This document shows, piece after piece, positions 8,383-15,978 of a stretch of DNA of 64,000 nucleotides. Position 1 is the first letter of the stretch. The number at the start of each line of letters is the position of its first letter. Made by a program: the position numbers and the translations under genes. The notes below the pieces were generated by a model. It saw nothing but the letters and a program-made list of their open reading frames with translations. It did no database searches and had not been told where the DNA came from. Origin of the DNA: Acetobacter cibinongensis (lineage in GTDB: Bacteria > Pseudomonadota > Alphaproteobacteria > Acetobacterales > Acetobacteraceae); assembly GCF_000963925.1 (NCBI RefSeq), contig NZ_BAMV01000003.1:62001-126000 (forward strand). The letters are read 5' to 3'.

Positions 8383-9368
8383 GCTTCAATCATGGAGAGA
8401 AGTGCCGCGCACAGCAAGAGCAGGATAACAAGGGCACACGCCCGACGATATACGACCAGCCCGCGGTCAAGGTCTTCCCGCGTGGCGTTGGGGGTACCGT
8501 TGCCCATCCAGCTATCCTGCACGGTGACACCCCCATAGACGCGCGGGCCAGCAAGGCGCAGGCCCAGTACGCCCGCCAAGGCCGCTTCCGGCCATCCGGC
8601 ATTGGGGGAGCGGTGGCGGGACGCATCCTGCCGCACAGCCTGCCATGCCTGCCGCCGTGTGCCAGCAGGCCCGGCCAGCACAAGGCAGAGTGCCGCCAAG
8701 CGGGAGGCAGGCAGATTAACCCAGTCATCCAGTTTTGCGGCCGCCATGCCAAAGGCGGCATGTTTTGGCGTCAGGTGGCCAATCATGCTGTCTGCGGTGT
8801 TGATGCATTTGTAAAACACCGCGCCGGGTAAGCCAAACAGGGCTGCCCAGAATAACGGCGCCACAATGCCGTCCGAAAAATTTTCGGCCAGACTTTCAAG
8901 GGCTGCGCGCACAATCCCGCTTTCATCCAGTGCGCTGGTATCCCGCCCTACAATCTGACTGACAGCCTGTCGGCCACCGGCCAGCCCGTTTTGCCGCAGG
9001 CCTTTGCCCACCGCTACAACATGGGTCCAGAGTGACTTCTGCGCGACAAGTGTTGTGGTGGCGATGGCTTGCAGCACCAGCATGACCGGAGCGGGCAGCA
9101 GGGCATAGCCTTCACGCAGAACAACCCCGGTCAGCCACAAGGGGAGCAGCACAATAAGGACCAAAGCCAGCACGCCCAGCCACCGGCGCTTGGTCTCGGA
9201 ATACAGGGGCAGGTTGAGCGCGTTGTCCAATTTGCCAATAAGAGCGCCTACCCACATAACGGGGTGGCCAATGGCTGTGACCAAAGCCTGCGGATAGCCC
9301 CAGAGTGCTTCAAGCAAAGCAGCAAGGGCGGCAACCGGCAGACAGATGGAGAGGGGAAAAAACAACAT
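8379..9368 (-). CDS. cobD: Adenosylcobinamide-phosphate synthase CobD/CbiB
   Basis: 329 aa integral membrane protein from the ATG at 9368, the usual family length. It attaches the aminopropanol (phosphate) arm to adenosylcobyric acid. Family landmarks are ALWGYPQ near the N-terminus, GHPVMWVGALIGKLDNALN, the conserved loop ESLAENFSDGIVAPLFWAALFGLPGAVFYKCINTADSM (given here in part by its ends, residues about 150-190), and GMAAAKLDDWVNLPASRL. An in-frame ATG at 9479 would extend it into the cobC start and adds a Cys-rich stretch not typical of the family; neither start has a strong ribosome site. Co-transcribed with bluB. Confidence 0.92.
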   Translation of the reverse strand: MLFFPLSICLPVAALAALLEALWGYPQALVTAIGHPVMWVGALIGKLDNALNLPLYSETKRRWLGVLALVLIVLLPLWLTGVVLREGYALLPAPVMLVLQAIATTTLVAQKSLWTHVVAVGKGLRQNGLAGGRQAVSQIVGRDTSALDESGIVRAALESLAENFSDGIVAPLFWAALFGLPGAVFYKCINTADSMIGHLTPKHAAFGMAAAKLDDWVNLPASRLAALCLVLAGPAGTRRQAWQAVRQDASRHRSPNAGWPEAALAGVLGLRLAGPRVYGGVTVQDSWMGNGTPNATREDLDRGLVVYRRACALVILLLLCAALLSMIEA

Positions 9369-9477
9369 GCGGGGGGACGGCTCACAGGTTTGGCCAGAAG
9401 GGCAGCAGGCGGAACAGCAGCAGGCTGTGGTGCCGGAAGCTTCTACCACGTACAGCGTGCCAAGCCCAAGCAGGCGC

Positions 9478-10524
9478 ATGGTGCCACTGCCTGCCCATGG
9501 GGGGCAGGTTCAGGCGGTCATGCAGTATTTTCCCCACGCCCCGCAGCCTGTTTATGACCTTTCAACCGGTATTAGCCCCTTTGTTTATCCGGGCCGGATG
9601 CCGGATCTATCCTGCCTGACCCACCTGCCGGAGGAGCACGAGGAGGCCACGCTGCGCCGTCTGGCAGCACGGGCCTATGGCGTGGCAGATGCCGCCATGG
9701 TGGCCGCAGGGGCTGGCAGCCAGAGCCTGATAGCGTTGCTCCCCACACTGCTACAGGCTGAGCAGGTGTGCATTCTAGGCCCCACCTATTCCGGCCATGA
9801 GCAGGCATGGCGGTTGCACACCAAGTTTGTAACAAACGTGCATACCCCGCAGGCTCTGGCCATTGCAGCCACCCAGCCGGGCACCGTGTGCGTGCTATGT
9901 AACCCCAATAACCCGGATGGACGCCTGCTTCCTGCTGATTGGGTGCGCCGTCTGGCAGACAGGTGTGCAGAGCACGGGAACAGCCTTGTGGTGGATGAGG
10001 CCTTTGCAGATTTTGAAGGCCAGAGCGTTGCGTCTGCCCTGCCGCATCCTGCCCTTATTGTTCTACGGTCTTTTGGGAAAACCTATGGACTGCCGGGTGT
10101 CAGGTTAGGGTTTTTGCTGGCAGCGCCAGAGTTGGTGGAGCGTGTACGGGCTGCCATGGGGAGTTGGCCCGTGAGCACGGTGGCCTTGGTGCTGGGGCAG
10201 CAGGCGCTGGCGGATAAGGCATGGCACCGCATGGCCGCGCAGCAGGCGGGACAGGCCCATGAGCGTTTGGTCAGTGTGCTGGAGGAGGCAGGCTTGGTGT
10301 GCCACGGGGAGTGCCGCCTATTTACGCTGGTGGTGCACCCTCAAGCAGCGCAGCTATGGCAGCATTTGTGCGAGCGCGGCATCGTAACCCGCATTTTTGC
10401 GCACCAGCCTGACCATTTACGGATTGGCCTGCCAGCGGAAGAGGGCGCATGGCATCGGTTATCCCAAGCCTTACGCTGCTGGCAGTACACTGCGGTTCTT
10501 CAACATAAGCAGGATGCCGGATGA
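9478..10524 (+). CDS. cobC: L-threonine-O-3-phosphate decarboxylase (CobC)
   Basis: 348 aa, fold-type I PLP enzyme of the aminotransferase family. In the alphaproteobacterial nomenclature CobC decarboxylates threonine phosphate to the aminopropanol phosphate used by CobD. Motifs: HGGQVQAVMQYFP and DLSTGISPFVYP at the N-terminus, CNPNNPDGRLLP, and the PLP lysine in SFGKTYGLPGVRLGF. The ATG at 9478 puts HGG at residue 7, as in homologues. It diverges from cobD and overlaps the following phosphatase-like gene by four bases. Confidence 0.92.
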   Translation: MVPLPAHGGQVQAVMQYFPHAPQPVYDLSTGISPFVYPGRMPDLSCLTHLPEEHEEATLRRLAARAYGVADAAMVAAGAGSQSLIALLPTLLQAEQVCILGPTYSGHEQAWRLHTKFVTNVHTPQALAIAATQPGTVCVLCNPNNPDGRLLPADWVRRLADRCAEHGNSLVVDEAFADFEGQSVASALPHPALIVLRSFGKTYGLPGVRLGFLLAAPELVERVRAAMGSWPVSTVALVLGQQALADKAWHRMAAQQAGQAHERLVSVLEEAGLVCHGECRLFTLVVHPQAAQLWQHLCERGIVTRIFAHQPDHLRIGLPAEEGAWHRLSQALRCWQYTAVLQHKQDAG

Positions 10525-11138
10525 CCCAGCCACAGCCTTTACCTGCCAGCAAGAGCCAGACTTTCCGGCTGATCTGCCTTGCAACAGACGTGCCGGAGGG
10601 CATGAAGGCAGGGCATATTCCGGCGCGCTCAGCGTTAGGGCGTCTGCCAGATTTTGCGCGTCTCTGGGGTCATGTTGCCCCGCTATACCGGCCCGCTGCC
10701 GTGGTGTGCGCATCAGATGTGCAAAGTGACACATGGGCGCAGGCCACCCGCATACCGCTCGTGCAACAGGAGGCGTTGAGAGACCGCTCTTACGGGCTGT
10801 GGCACGGTCTGGCGTTGCGGGATGTGCCACCGCACGAGTTGGCCTGCTTTGTGCAGGAGCCAGAGTATGCTCCGAATGGTGCTGAAAGCGCACAAGCTTT
10901 TCAGGCTCGTATTGGAACTTGGGTGGAAGGCGCTGCCTTGCATGGCCGGATAGTGCTTGTGGCCCGCCCTGCGGTTGTGCGGGCTCTGGCAGTGCACGCT
11001 CTGGGCGGGGATTGTAGCCTTGCAAACCGCTTGGATGCAGAACCAAAAAGCCTGAGCGTTTTAACGCGCCACGCAGGCTTATGGCGGGTCAGGCAGTACG
11101 GTGTAGCCCTGCCTGACCTTGAGAGGGGATGTGCTTAG
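10521..11138 (+). CDS. Histidine-phosphatase-like protein lacking the catalytic motif
   Basis: 205 aa. Overall layout matches phosphoglycerate-mutase-like phosphatases such as alpha-ribazole phosphatase: an N-terminal strand (FRLICLAT), LRDRSYGLWHGLALRDV in place of the usual D-x-G-x-W-x-G segment, PNGAESAQAFQARI, and IVLVARPAVVRALAVHAL near the C-terminus. However, the N-terminal RHG signature is replaced by CLATD, and the second histidine (normally in an SHGG/AHA-type motif) is replaced by ARPA. It should therefore not form the phosphohistidine intermediate. It starts within the cobC stop codon and overlaps the end of cbtA by four bases. A structural or regulatory role in the cob cluster is possible but not shown. 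Confidence 0.75.
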   Translation: MTQPQPLPASKSQTFRLICLATDVPEGMKAGHIPARSALGRLPDFARLWGHVAPLYRPAAVVCASDVQSDTWAQATRIPLVQQEALRDRSYGLWHGLALRDVPPHELACFVQEPEYAPNGAESAQAFQARIGTWVEGAALHGRIVLVARPAVVRALAVHALGGDCSLANRLDAEPKSLSVLTRHAGLWRVRQYGVALPDLERGCA

Positions 11139-11866
11139 CGGCGTCTGGGGGCGTGGGCCAGTGCGCGTTCTGCCAGTGCGCCGAACAGCAGGCCCATGCT
11201 GCTCCAGAGCACAAGCTGCATTCCGATAGACGCCTCACGGAAGCGCCACAGCACAAGGGCGGGAAAGCCTGCGGGCACCTCGTTCACGTCTGGCATGGCA
11301 GATTGAACCACCACCATGAGCACAAGAAAGAGACCAGCCGCCCATAAGCTGCCGGACCACGCGCCCCGTGCGCGCGTAAGCGCGTGCCCGACCAACGTGG
11401 CGATAACCGCAACGCTCACGGAAAGCCCGATCATGGCAAAATAGGTGCCTGTCCGGAAAGCCAGAGTGGCGGGTGTTCCCACCGCAGGTGGATTGGGTGG
11501 GTATTTAAGGTCCGGCACCAGCACAAACACTAGAAACCCCGCTCCAGCCAAAAGAAGTGCCAGCGCCCTGGGGGACCATGTGTTCAGCCTGCCATAGGCA
11601 TAGGCAAATACCAGAGAGAACAGGCCCCCAAAGGCTGTGCCATACAGCACAATGGCCGTCAGCAGCCCGTAACTGGCCTGCACGGCACGGCTTACGGGCT
11701 CAGCTTCGGCCATGTGAGGGTGGGCTTCCGCGCCATGACGGGCGGCCTCAAAAGCAATGGCAAGGTCAACCTGTGGTTCGCCAAAAATACGGGCGAACAC
11801 AAAGGCCAGAGCCGCAGCAATGCAGCCCGCGATCATGCCGCGGGCCAGCAGGCGTCCTGCTATCAT
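11135..11866 (-). CDS. cbtA: CbtA cobalt transporter subunit
   Basis: 243 aa, with about five to six membrane segments. The family is recognised by the N-terminal RLLARGMIAGCIAAALAFVFARIFGEPQVDLAIAFE region (residues about 5-40), the GTAFGGLFSLVFAYAYGR helix, LVPDLKYPPNPPAVG in the periplasmic loop, and the end segment AMPDVNEVPAGFPALVLWRFR. CbtA with CbtB is a predicted cobalt uptake system found next to B12 genes and under B12 riboswitches. Here it follows cbtB by 18 bp and shares its riboswitch. Confidence 0.92.
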   Translation of the reverse strand: MIAGRLLARGMIAGCIAAALAFVFARIFGEPQVDLAIAFEAARHGAEAHPHMAEAEPVSRAVQASYGLLTAIVLYGTAFGGLFSLVFAYAYGRLNTWSPRALALLLAGAGFLVFVLVPDLKYPPNPPAVGTPATLAFRTGTYFAMIGLSVSVAVIATLVGHALTRARGAWSGSLWAAGLFLVLMVVVQSAMPDVNEVPAGFPALVLWRFREASIGMQLVLWSSMGLLFGALAERALAHAPRRR

Positions 11867-11884
11867 GGGAGGGATCTGCCGGGA

Positions 11885-12112
11885 TTAGTGGCAGGGAAAG
11901 CCGAGTAGGTGGCGGCCATCATGCACAAATTCATGCACGTCCTGACCGGATATCAGGGAGAGCGCACCCTGTTCCGCCCCGACAAAATACAGCATGATAA
12001 CAGAGAGCAGCAGGCCAAACATGGCCCATGGCAGCAGCGCCTTGGCCGGGATGGCAATGGGGGCTGCACCCGTGACTGGGGCTATGCGAGAAGAAGGGGC
12101 TGAATAAGACAT
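11885..12112 (-). CDS. cbtB: CbtB cobalt transporter subunit
   Basis: 75 aa with one membrane helix (LLPWAMFGLLLSVIMLYFVG) and the diagnostic histidine-rich tail HEFVHDGRHLLGFPCH, which is thought to bind cobalt. The ATG at 12112 follows CGGAG; in-frame codons upstream start with TTG and lack a ribosome site. It is the first gene behind the cobalamin riboswitch, so cobalt import should fall when cobalamin is plentiful. Confidence 0.92.
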   Translation of the reverse strand: MSYSAPSSRIAPVTGAAPIAIPAKALLPWAMFGLLLSVIMLYFVGAEQGALSLISGQDVHEFVHDGRHLLGFPCH

Positions 12113-12157
12113 GGCACGTGGCTCCGCTGGCAAGAACGCGTTCCGCGGTTGAAAAGA

Positions 12158-12290
12158 ATGGCTCTGGAGGTCTGACTTCCTGCAGAACGCACAGATGTGG
12201 GCTTGCAGGTTACAGTGGCGCGACCGTGCCGGACTCTCACCGGCTTCCCCATAAACATCTCTCTAGCCTGACGGGTCTGGGGGGCAGAGT
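12158..12290 (-). promoter_or_regulatory. Cobalamin riboswitch controlling cbtBA
   Basis: On the minus strand the leader contains the conserved core GGGGAAGCCGGTGA, then AGTCCGGCACGG, CGCGCCACTGTAACC, and the B12 box GGAAGTCAGACCTCC (12167-12181). These are the hallmark elements of adenosylcobalamin riboswitches in order and spacing. Between the B12 box and cbtB, CCGC and GCGG can pair over the CGGAG ribosome site, so control at translation initiation is likely. The outer boundaries are approximate. Confidence 0.93.
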
Positions 12291-12310
12291 CAATTCCTGC
12301 TGTGCCGGGA

Positions 12311-13126
12311 TCAGGGCTGAAAGCTTGCTGTCAGGGCCGCCAGCACGAGCCCTTCCGTAACACAGGCTGTGGCGCCCAGCACATCGCCCGTATAGCCACC
12401 AAGCTGGCGGTGGGCCGCGTAGGTCACGCATATCTGGCCTAGACAGGCCGCAAGGAGAGGCAGCATCAGCGGCAAAATGCCATGCTGTGTGGCTACGCGT
12501 GGCCACCAAGCGGCCCAGAGCACAACCAGTATGATCATGACCGTTTGTGCCATGACAAATGGCACACGGGGCAGGGGGCTGAGCGAGCGGGCCAAGCCAT
12601 CTGGCCGTGCTGGAGGGAGAGCCTTGACGGTATAAAGCAAGCCGGAGCGGGCAAAGCCGCCCGCCAGCATAAGGGCAGGGGCAAGTGCTGCTGGTGGCAG
12701 GGCCGCGAGTGCCCCCGCACGGACAATAAAGCATACACACAGGGCAATAACACCGTAGCTGCCCACGCGGCTGTCCCGCATGATCTCCAATTTGCGTGCG
12801 CGTGAGTGAGCACCGTAACTGTCGGCCATATCGGCCAACCCGTCTTCATGAAAAGCGCCGGTCAGTGCTGTCTGAAACGCCAGAGCCAGTGCCACAGCGG
12901 GCAGGGTTGCAACGGATAGCAGGTGTTCCAGTCCCCAGCCCACCAGCCCTGTAACACCCCCTACACCAGCCCCCATAAGCGGCCAGCACCAGATGGACCG
13001 GCCAAGAGGGGAAAGGGTATCCCGCAGCCCAACAGGTAGTAACCAGTGCGCTGGCAGGCGCGTGAACAACCCAAGACCGCAGGCAAGGTCCTGCCGTGTC
13101 TGGCTGAACAGGCCGGGCTTGGCCAT
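12311..13126 (-). CDS. cobS: Adenosylcobinamide-GDP ribazoletransferase (cobalamin synthase)
   Basis: 271 aa polytopic inner membrane enzyme that joins adenosylcobinamide-GDP and alpha-ribazole (phosphate). Motifs: LGLFTRLPAHWLLP at the N-terminus, FPL-like PLMGAGVGGVTGLVGWG, the acidic metal-binding signature FHEDGLADMADSYGAHSRARKLEIM (ends given; residues about 90-115), DSRVGSYGVIAL and GGYTGDVLGATACVTE. ATG 13126 lies one base after the cobT stop, giving tight translational coupling; the reading frame upstream of it lies inside cobT. Confidence 0.94.
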   Translation of the reverse strand: MAKPGLFSQTRQDLACGLGLFTRLPAHWLLPVGLRDTLSPLGRSIWCWPLMGAGVGGVTGLVGWGLEHLLSVATLPAVALALAFQTALTGAFHEDGLADMADSYGAHSRARKLEIMRDSRVGSYGVIALCVCFIVRAGALAALPPAALAPALMLAGGFARSGLLYTVKALPPARPDGLARSLSPLPRVPFVMAQTVMIILVVLWAAWWPRVATQHGILPLMLPLLAACLGQICVTYAAHRQLGGYTGDVLGATACVTEGLVLAALTASFQP

Positions 13127-13127
13127 G

Positions 13128-14171
13128 CTATATCCGCTCCGAGACCGCAGCTTGGGCAAACGTGGCCATGCCCGTGTGGTAGGCCAACGCAGCACGTACA
13201 AGCGGGATGGCGAGCGCCGCACCGGATGCCTCACCCAACCGCAACCCCAGAGCAAGAAGTGGGGACAGGCCAAGGGCTGCGGCTAGCTTGGCGTGCCCGG
13301 TCTCGGCAGAGCAATGGGCCAGCCATGTGTGAGCCAATCCCTGCTGGTTGAGGCAACCCAGAGGTGCCACCGCAGCGGTGCAGACATAGCCATCCAGCAG
13401 CACGGGAATATGGGCGTGGCGCGCGGCCAGAACGGCCCCTAACAGAGCAGCCAATTCATACCCACCTACATGGCGCGCGGCCTCTAGCGGGTTTGTCAGG
13501 CTGTGGGCATGCAGGGCGCGGGCGGTATCTATCACGCGGGCTTTGTGGCGCACGCCGTCCTCATCCAGTCCGGTGCCACGCCCGGCCCACAACAGGCTGT
13601 CCCCATGGAACAAGGTTGCGGCAAGTGCTGCGGCGGCTGTGGTGTTGCCGATACCCATCTCGCCCACGCACAGCAGGTCGCAGTGTTGTGGCACGGCGTC
13701 ATAACCGGTGCGGGCCGCAGCCAGAAACTCCGGGACAGTCATGGCGGGCGCAGTTGTAAAATCTGCGGTGGGGCGGAGGTCTGCTACGGGAATAACGCTC
13801 AGGGTGGCCTCTGCCACGCGGGCAAGTTGGTTCACGGCGGCTCCGCCATGCCGGAAGTTACCCACCATCTGTGCGGTGACATCCTGCGGCCACGGTGAGA
13901 CCCCTTGCGCCACAACGCCATGATTGCCCGCAAACACCAGCACCTGCACATGCTCTAGTTGTGGGGTGGCACGCTGTTGCCAGCCACCCAGCCAGGCAGT
14001 CAGCTCTTCCAGTTGGCCCAGGCTTCCTGCCGGTTTGGTCAGTGTTGCCTCCCGCTCCGCAATGGCGTGCTGCGCCTGTGGTGAGACACCCGGGAGGGTG
14101 AGGCAGGCCGCACGGAGGGCCTCCATGCTGCAAAAAACTGTATCAGGGCTGGGGTGGGTGTAAGATGGCAT
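13128..14171 (-). CDS. cobT: Nicotinate-nucleotide-dimethylbenzimidazole phosphoribosyltransferase
   Basis: 347 aa, the usual size. CobT makes alpha-ribazole phosphate from dimethylbenzimidazole and nicotinate mononucleotide, so it uses the BluB product directly. Motifs: LTKPAGSLGQLEELTAWLGGWQ (in part), VFAGNHGVVAQGVSPWPQDVT, LLCVGEMGIGNTTAAAALAA, and the C-terminal GLRLGEASGAALAIPLVRAA with the catalytic glutamate region. ATG 14171 follows AAAGAG. First gene of the cobT-cobS pair, divergent from cobU. Confidence 0.95.
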   Translation of the reverse strand: MPSYTHPSPDTVFCSMEALRAACLTLPGVSPQAQHAIAEREATLTKPAGSLGQLEELTAWLGGWQQRATPQLEHVQVLVFAGNHGVVAQGVSPWPQDVTAQMVGNFRHGGAAVNQLARVAEATLSVIPVADLRPTADFTTAPAMTVPEFLAAARTGYDAVPQHCDLLCVGEMGIGNTTAAAALAATLFHGDSLLWAGRGTGLDEDGVRHKARVIDTARALHAHSLTNPLEAARHVGGYELAALLGAVLAARHAHIPVLLDGYVCTAAVAPLGCLNQQGLAHTWLAHCSAETGHAKLAAALGLSPLLALGLRLGEASGAALAIPLVRAALAYHTGMATFAQAAVSERI

Positions 14172-14229
14172 GGCTCTTTCTGTGCTGTTATACGCGCCCA
14201 TGCAAACGGGACCAGAAAGCGGGTAGCGC

Positions 14230-14781
14230 ATGAACGGGCAGGAACTCAAGGCACAACAGGCAGACCTTCAGGCGGGGTTACACCATGCCACGCTGGTATT
14301 GGGTGGCGCACGCTCCGGCAAAAGCCGCTACGCTGAAGCACAGATAACGGCCCTGCCAGCCCCTTGGGTCTATGTGGCCACAGGCCGCGCTTTTGATACA
14401 GAAATGCAGGAGCGCATAGCCCATCATCAGCACAGCCGTGCGCCCGGTTGGCTGACGGTGGAAGAGCCTTTTGCCGTGGCAGATGTTTTGCAAGCCCATG
14501 CAGCAAAACCCCTCTTGCTGGACTGCCTGACCCTGTGGCTGACAAACCTGCTGCTGGAAGAGCGGGATATTGCCGCAGCCACACAGCAGCTTGTGCAGGC
14601 GCTTGCCAAGCGGCAAGCAGCGACCGTTCTGGTTGGGAACGAGGTGGGGTTAGGCATTGTGCCCGACACCCCACTGGCCCGCCGCTTTAGAGATGAAGCC
14701 GGTATTCTGCACCAGAAACTGGCCGCGCAGGTTGGGCATGTTGTGTTTGTGGCGGCAGGGCTGCCCCTTGTTTTGAAATAG
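14230..14781 (+). CDS. cobU: Bifunctional adenosylcobinamide kinase/adenosylcobinamide-phosphate guanylyltransferase
   Basis: 183 aa (CobU of Salmonella, CobP of Pseudomonas denitrificans). The P-loop is LVLGGARSGKS (residues 22-32), followed by VYVATGRAFDTEMQERIAHH, whose histidine region (about residue 65) carries the GMP intermediate in the family, and LLLDCLTLWLTNLL and GNEVGLGIVPDTPLARRFRDE. It activates adenosylcobinamide to the GDP form used by CobS. Divergent from cobT with 58 bp between start codons. Confidence 0.94.
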   Translation: MNGQELKAQQADLQAGLHHATLVLGGARSGKSRYAEAQITALPAPWVYVATGRAFDTEMQERIAHHQHSRAPGWLTVEEPFAVADVLQAHAAKPLLLDCLTLWLTNLLLEERDIAAATQQLVQALAKRQAATVLVGNEVGLGIVPDTPLARRFRDEAGILHQKLAAQVGHVVFVAAGLPLVLK

Positions 14782-14793
14782 GCTGGCCACAAA

Positions 14794-14828
14794 AAAGGCG
14801 GGACCCGGACTGCCCGGACCCCGCCTTT
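14794..14828. terminator. Bidirectional terminator between cobU and glpQ
   Basis: AAAGGCGGG (14794-14802) pairs with CCCGCCTTT (14820-14828), with further CCGG pairing inside. It lies between two convergent genes. Confidence 0.85.
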
Positions 14829-14845
14829 CAAGTCGCAAAAATCTA

Positions 14846-15967
14846 TCAGATACGATCTACGGCCTTGCGACCAATAGCGGGGTCATCGGTAAAAAAGCCG
14901 TCCAGCCCCATATCAAGATAGCGGCGGATTTCAGCGATAGACCCGGCGACATTGCGTGCAGCGGGACCGTCCGTATTCCGAAGTTGCTTGGGTAGAAACG
15001 CATTTTCCGGGCGGCAGGTATAGGCATGCACCAACAGGCCTGCCGCGTGGGCGTCATCCACCAATGTGGTGGGCTGTTGCCAGGCGCCGTCCGCATCCCG
15101 TGGGATAAGGTCGGTCAGGGACGGGCCAATAACATCCGCATAACTCCGGATATCTTTCAGCCCTTCAGGTTTCATCAGGTCGCCAAAGGTTGTTTTTTCA
15201 CCCTTCGCCAACAGGTCTGGCGGTGTTGCGTTGCGCTCACCCATCAGGAACATGACTCTGGCCTGTGGGTTAATGGCTTTTACCGCGCTGTTGAGAGACC
15301 GCAGGTTGGTGGTCTCAAAAGACTGCACTTCCAGCGGCGCAGAGCGGGTGTAGGTGTGGGCCGCAATAATGCTCAGGAAGGTGGCCTCAGGGTTGAAGCC
15401 AAGAGCATGGAAGTGGGTGGAGTTCTTGACCTCTGGAATAAGCCCGATTGTGCGGCCCCGCGCAGCGGATTCAGCGGCGACAAAATCGATCATTTCCTCA
15501 AAGGTGGGAATGTCAAAATGGCCGTTATAGCGGGTGTTGTGTGCCCGCAGTTGCGGTAGGCGTTCACAGGCGCGCAGCGTTTTTAGCTCTGCCAGTGTGA
15601 AGTCCGTTGTAAACCAGCCCGTTTCCTGCCTGCCATCAATGGTCAGGGTGCGTTTGCGGTTGGCAAATTCCGGGCGGGTGGAGACGTCACTTGTGGCCGC
15701 AATATTACTTTCATGGCGGCAGACCAGCACACCATCTTTGGTGGGCACAAGGTCTGGTTCTACAAAATCTGCGCCATCAGTAATGGCTTTTGCGTAGGAG
15801 GCCAGAGTGTGCTCCGGCCGTTGAGCAGAGCAGCCACGGTGTGCAAACACCAGGGGCCGGGCCGCAAGGGAAGGGGCCGCCACAGCGTGGCGACCCCCGG
15901 AAAAGCGGGCAACAAAAGGTGCTGCCAGAGTTGTTGTCAGAATGGTCCGGCGTGAAAACCCAGCCAT
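14846..15967 (-). CDS. glpQ: Periplasmic glycerophosphodiester phosphodiesterase
   Basis: 373 aa. The N-terminus has a twin-arginine signal (SRRTILTTTLAAPFVARFSG), so export of a folded enzyme by Tat is likely. The GDPD catalytic start is FAHRGCSAQRPEHTLASY, followed by DFVEPDLVPTKDGVLVCRHE, which carry the metal ligands and catalytic histidines; the end LDGFFTDDPAIG is also typical. It releases alcohol and glycerol 3-phosphate from deacylated phospholipids. GGGAG precedes the ATG. It follows a TonB-dependent receptor by 11 bp and should share its Pho-box promoter. Confidence 0.93.
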   Translation of the reverse strand: MAGFSRRTILTTTLAAPFVARFSGGRHAVAAPSLAARPLVFAHRGCSAQRPEHTLASYAKAITDGADFVEPDLVPTKDGVLVCRHESNIAATSDVSTRPEFANRKRTLTIDGRQETGWFTTDFTLAELKTLRACERLPQLRAHNTRYNGHFDIPTFEEMIDFVAAESAARGRTIGLIPEVKNSTHFHALGFNPEATFLSIIAAHTYTRSAPLEVQSFETTNLRSLNSAVKAINPQARVMFLMGERNATPPDLLAKGEKTTFGDLMKPEGLKDIRSYADVIGPSLTDLIPRDADGAWQQPTTLVDDAHAAGLLVHAYTCRPENAFLPKQLRNTDGPAARNVAGSIAEIRRYLDMGLDGFFTDDPAIGRKAVDRI

Positions 15968-15978
15968 AATGCGCTCCC

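Noticed and set aside
9369-9477. Second cobalamin riboswitch between cobD and cobC
   Set aside because: I looked for the CCGGTGA...CCACTGT core and the B12 box on both strands; neither is present.
11557-11997. 146-codon plus-strand frame over cbtA/cbtB
   Set aside because: Antisense shadow; CbtA and CbtB signatures are on the minus strand.
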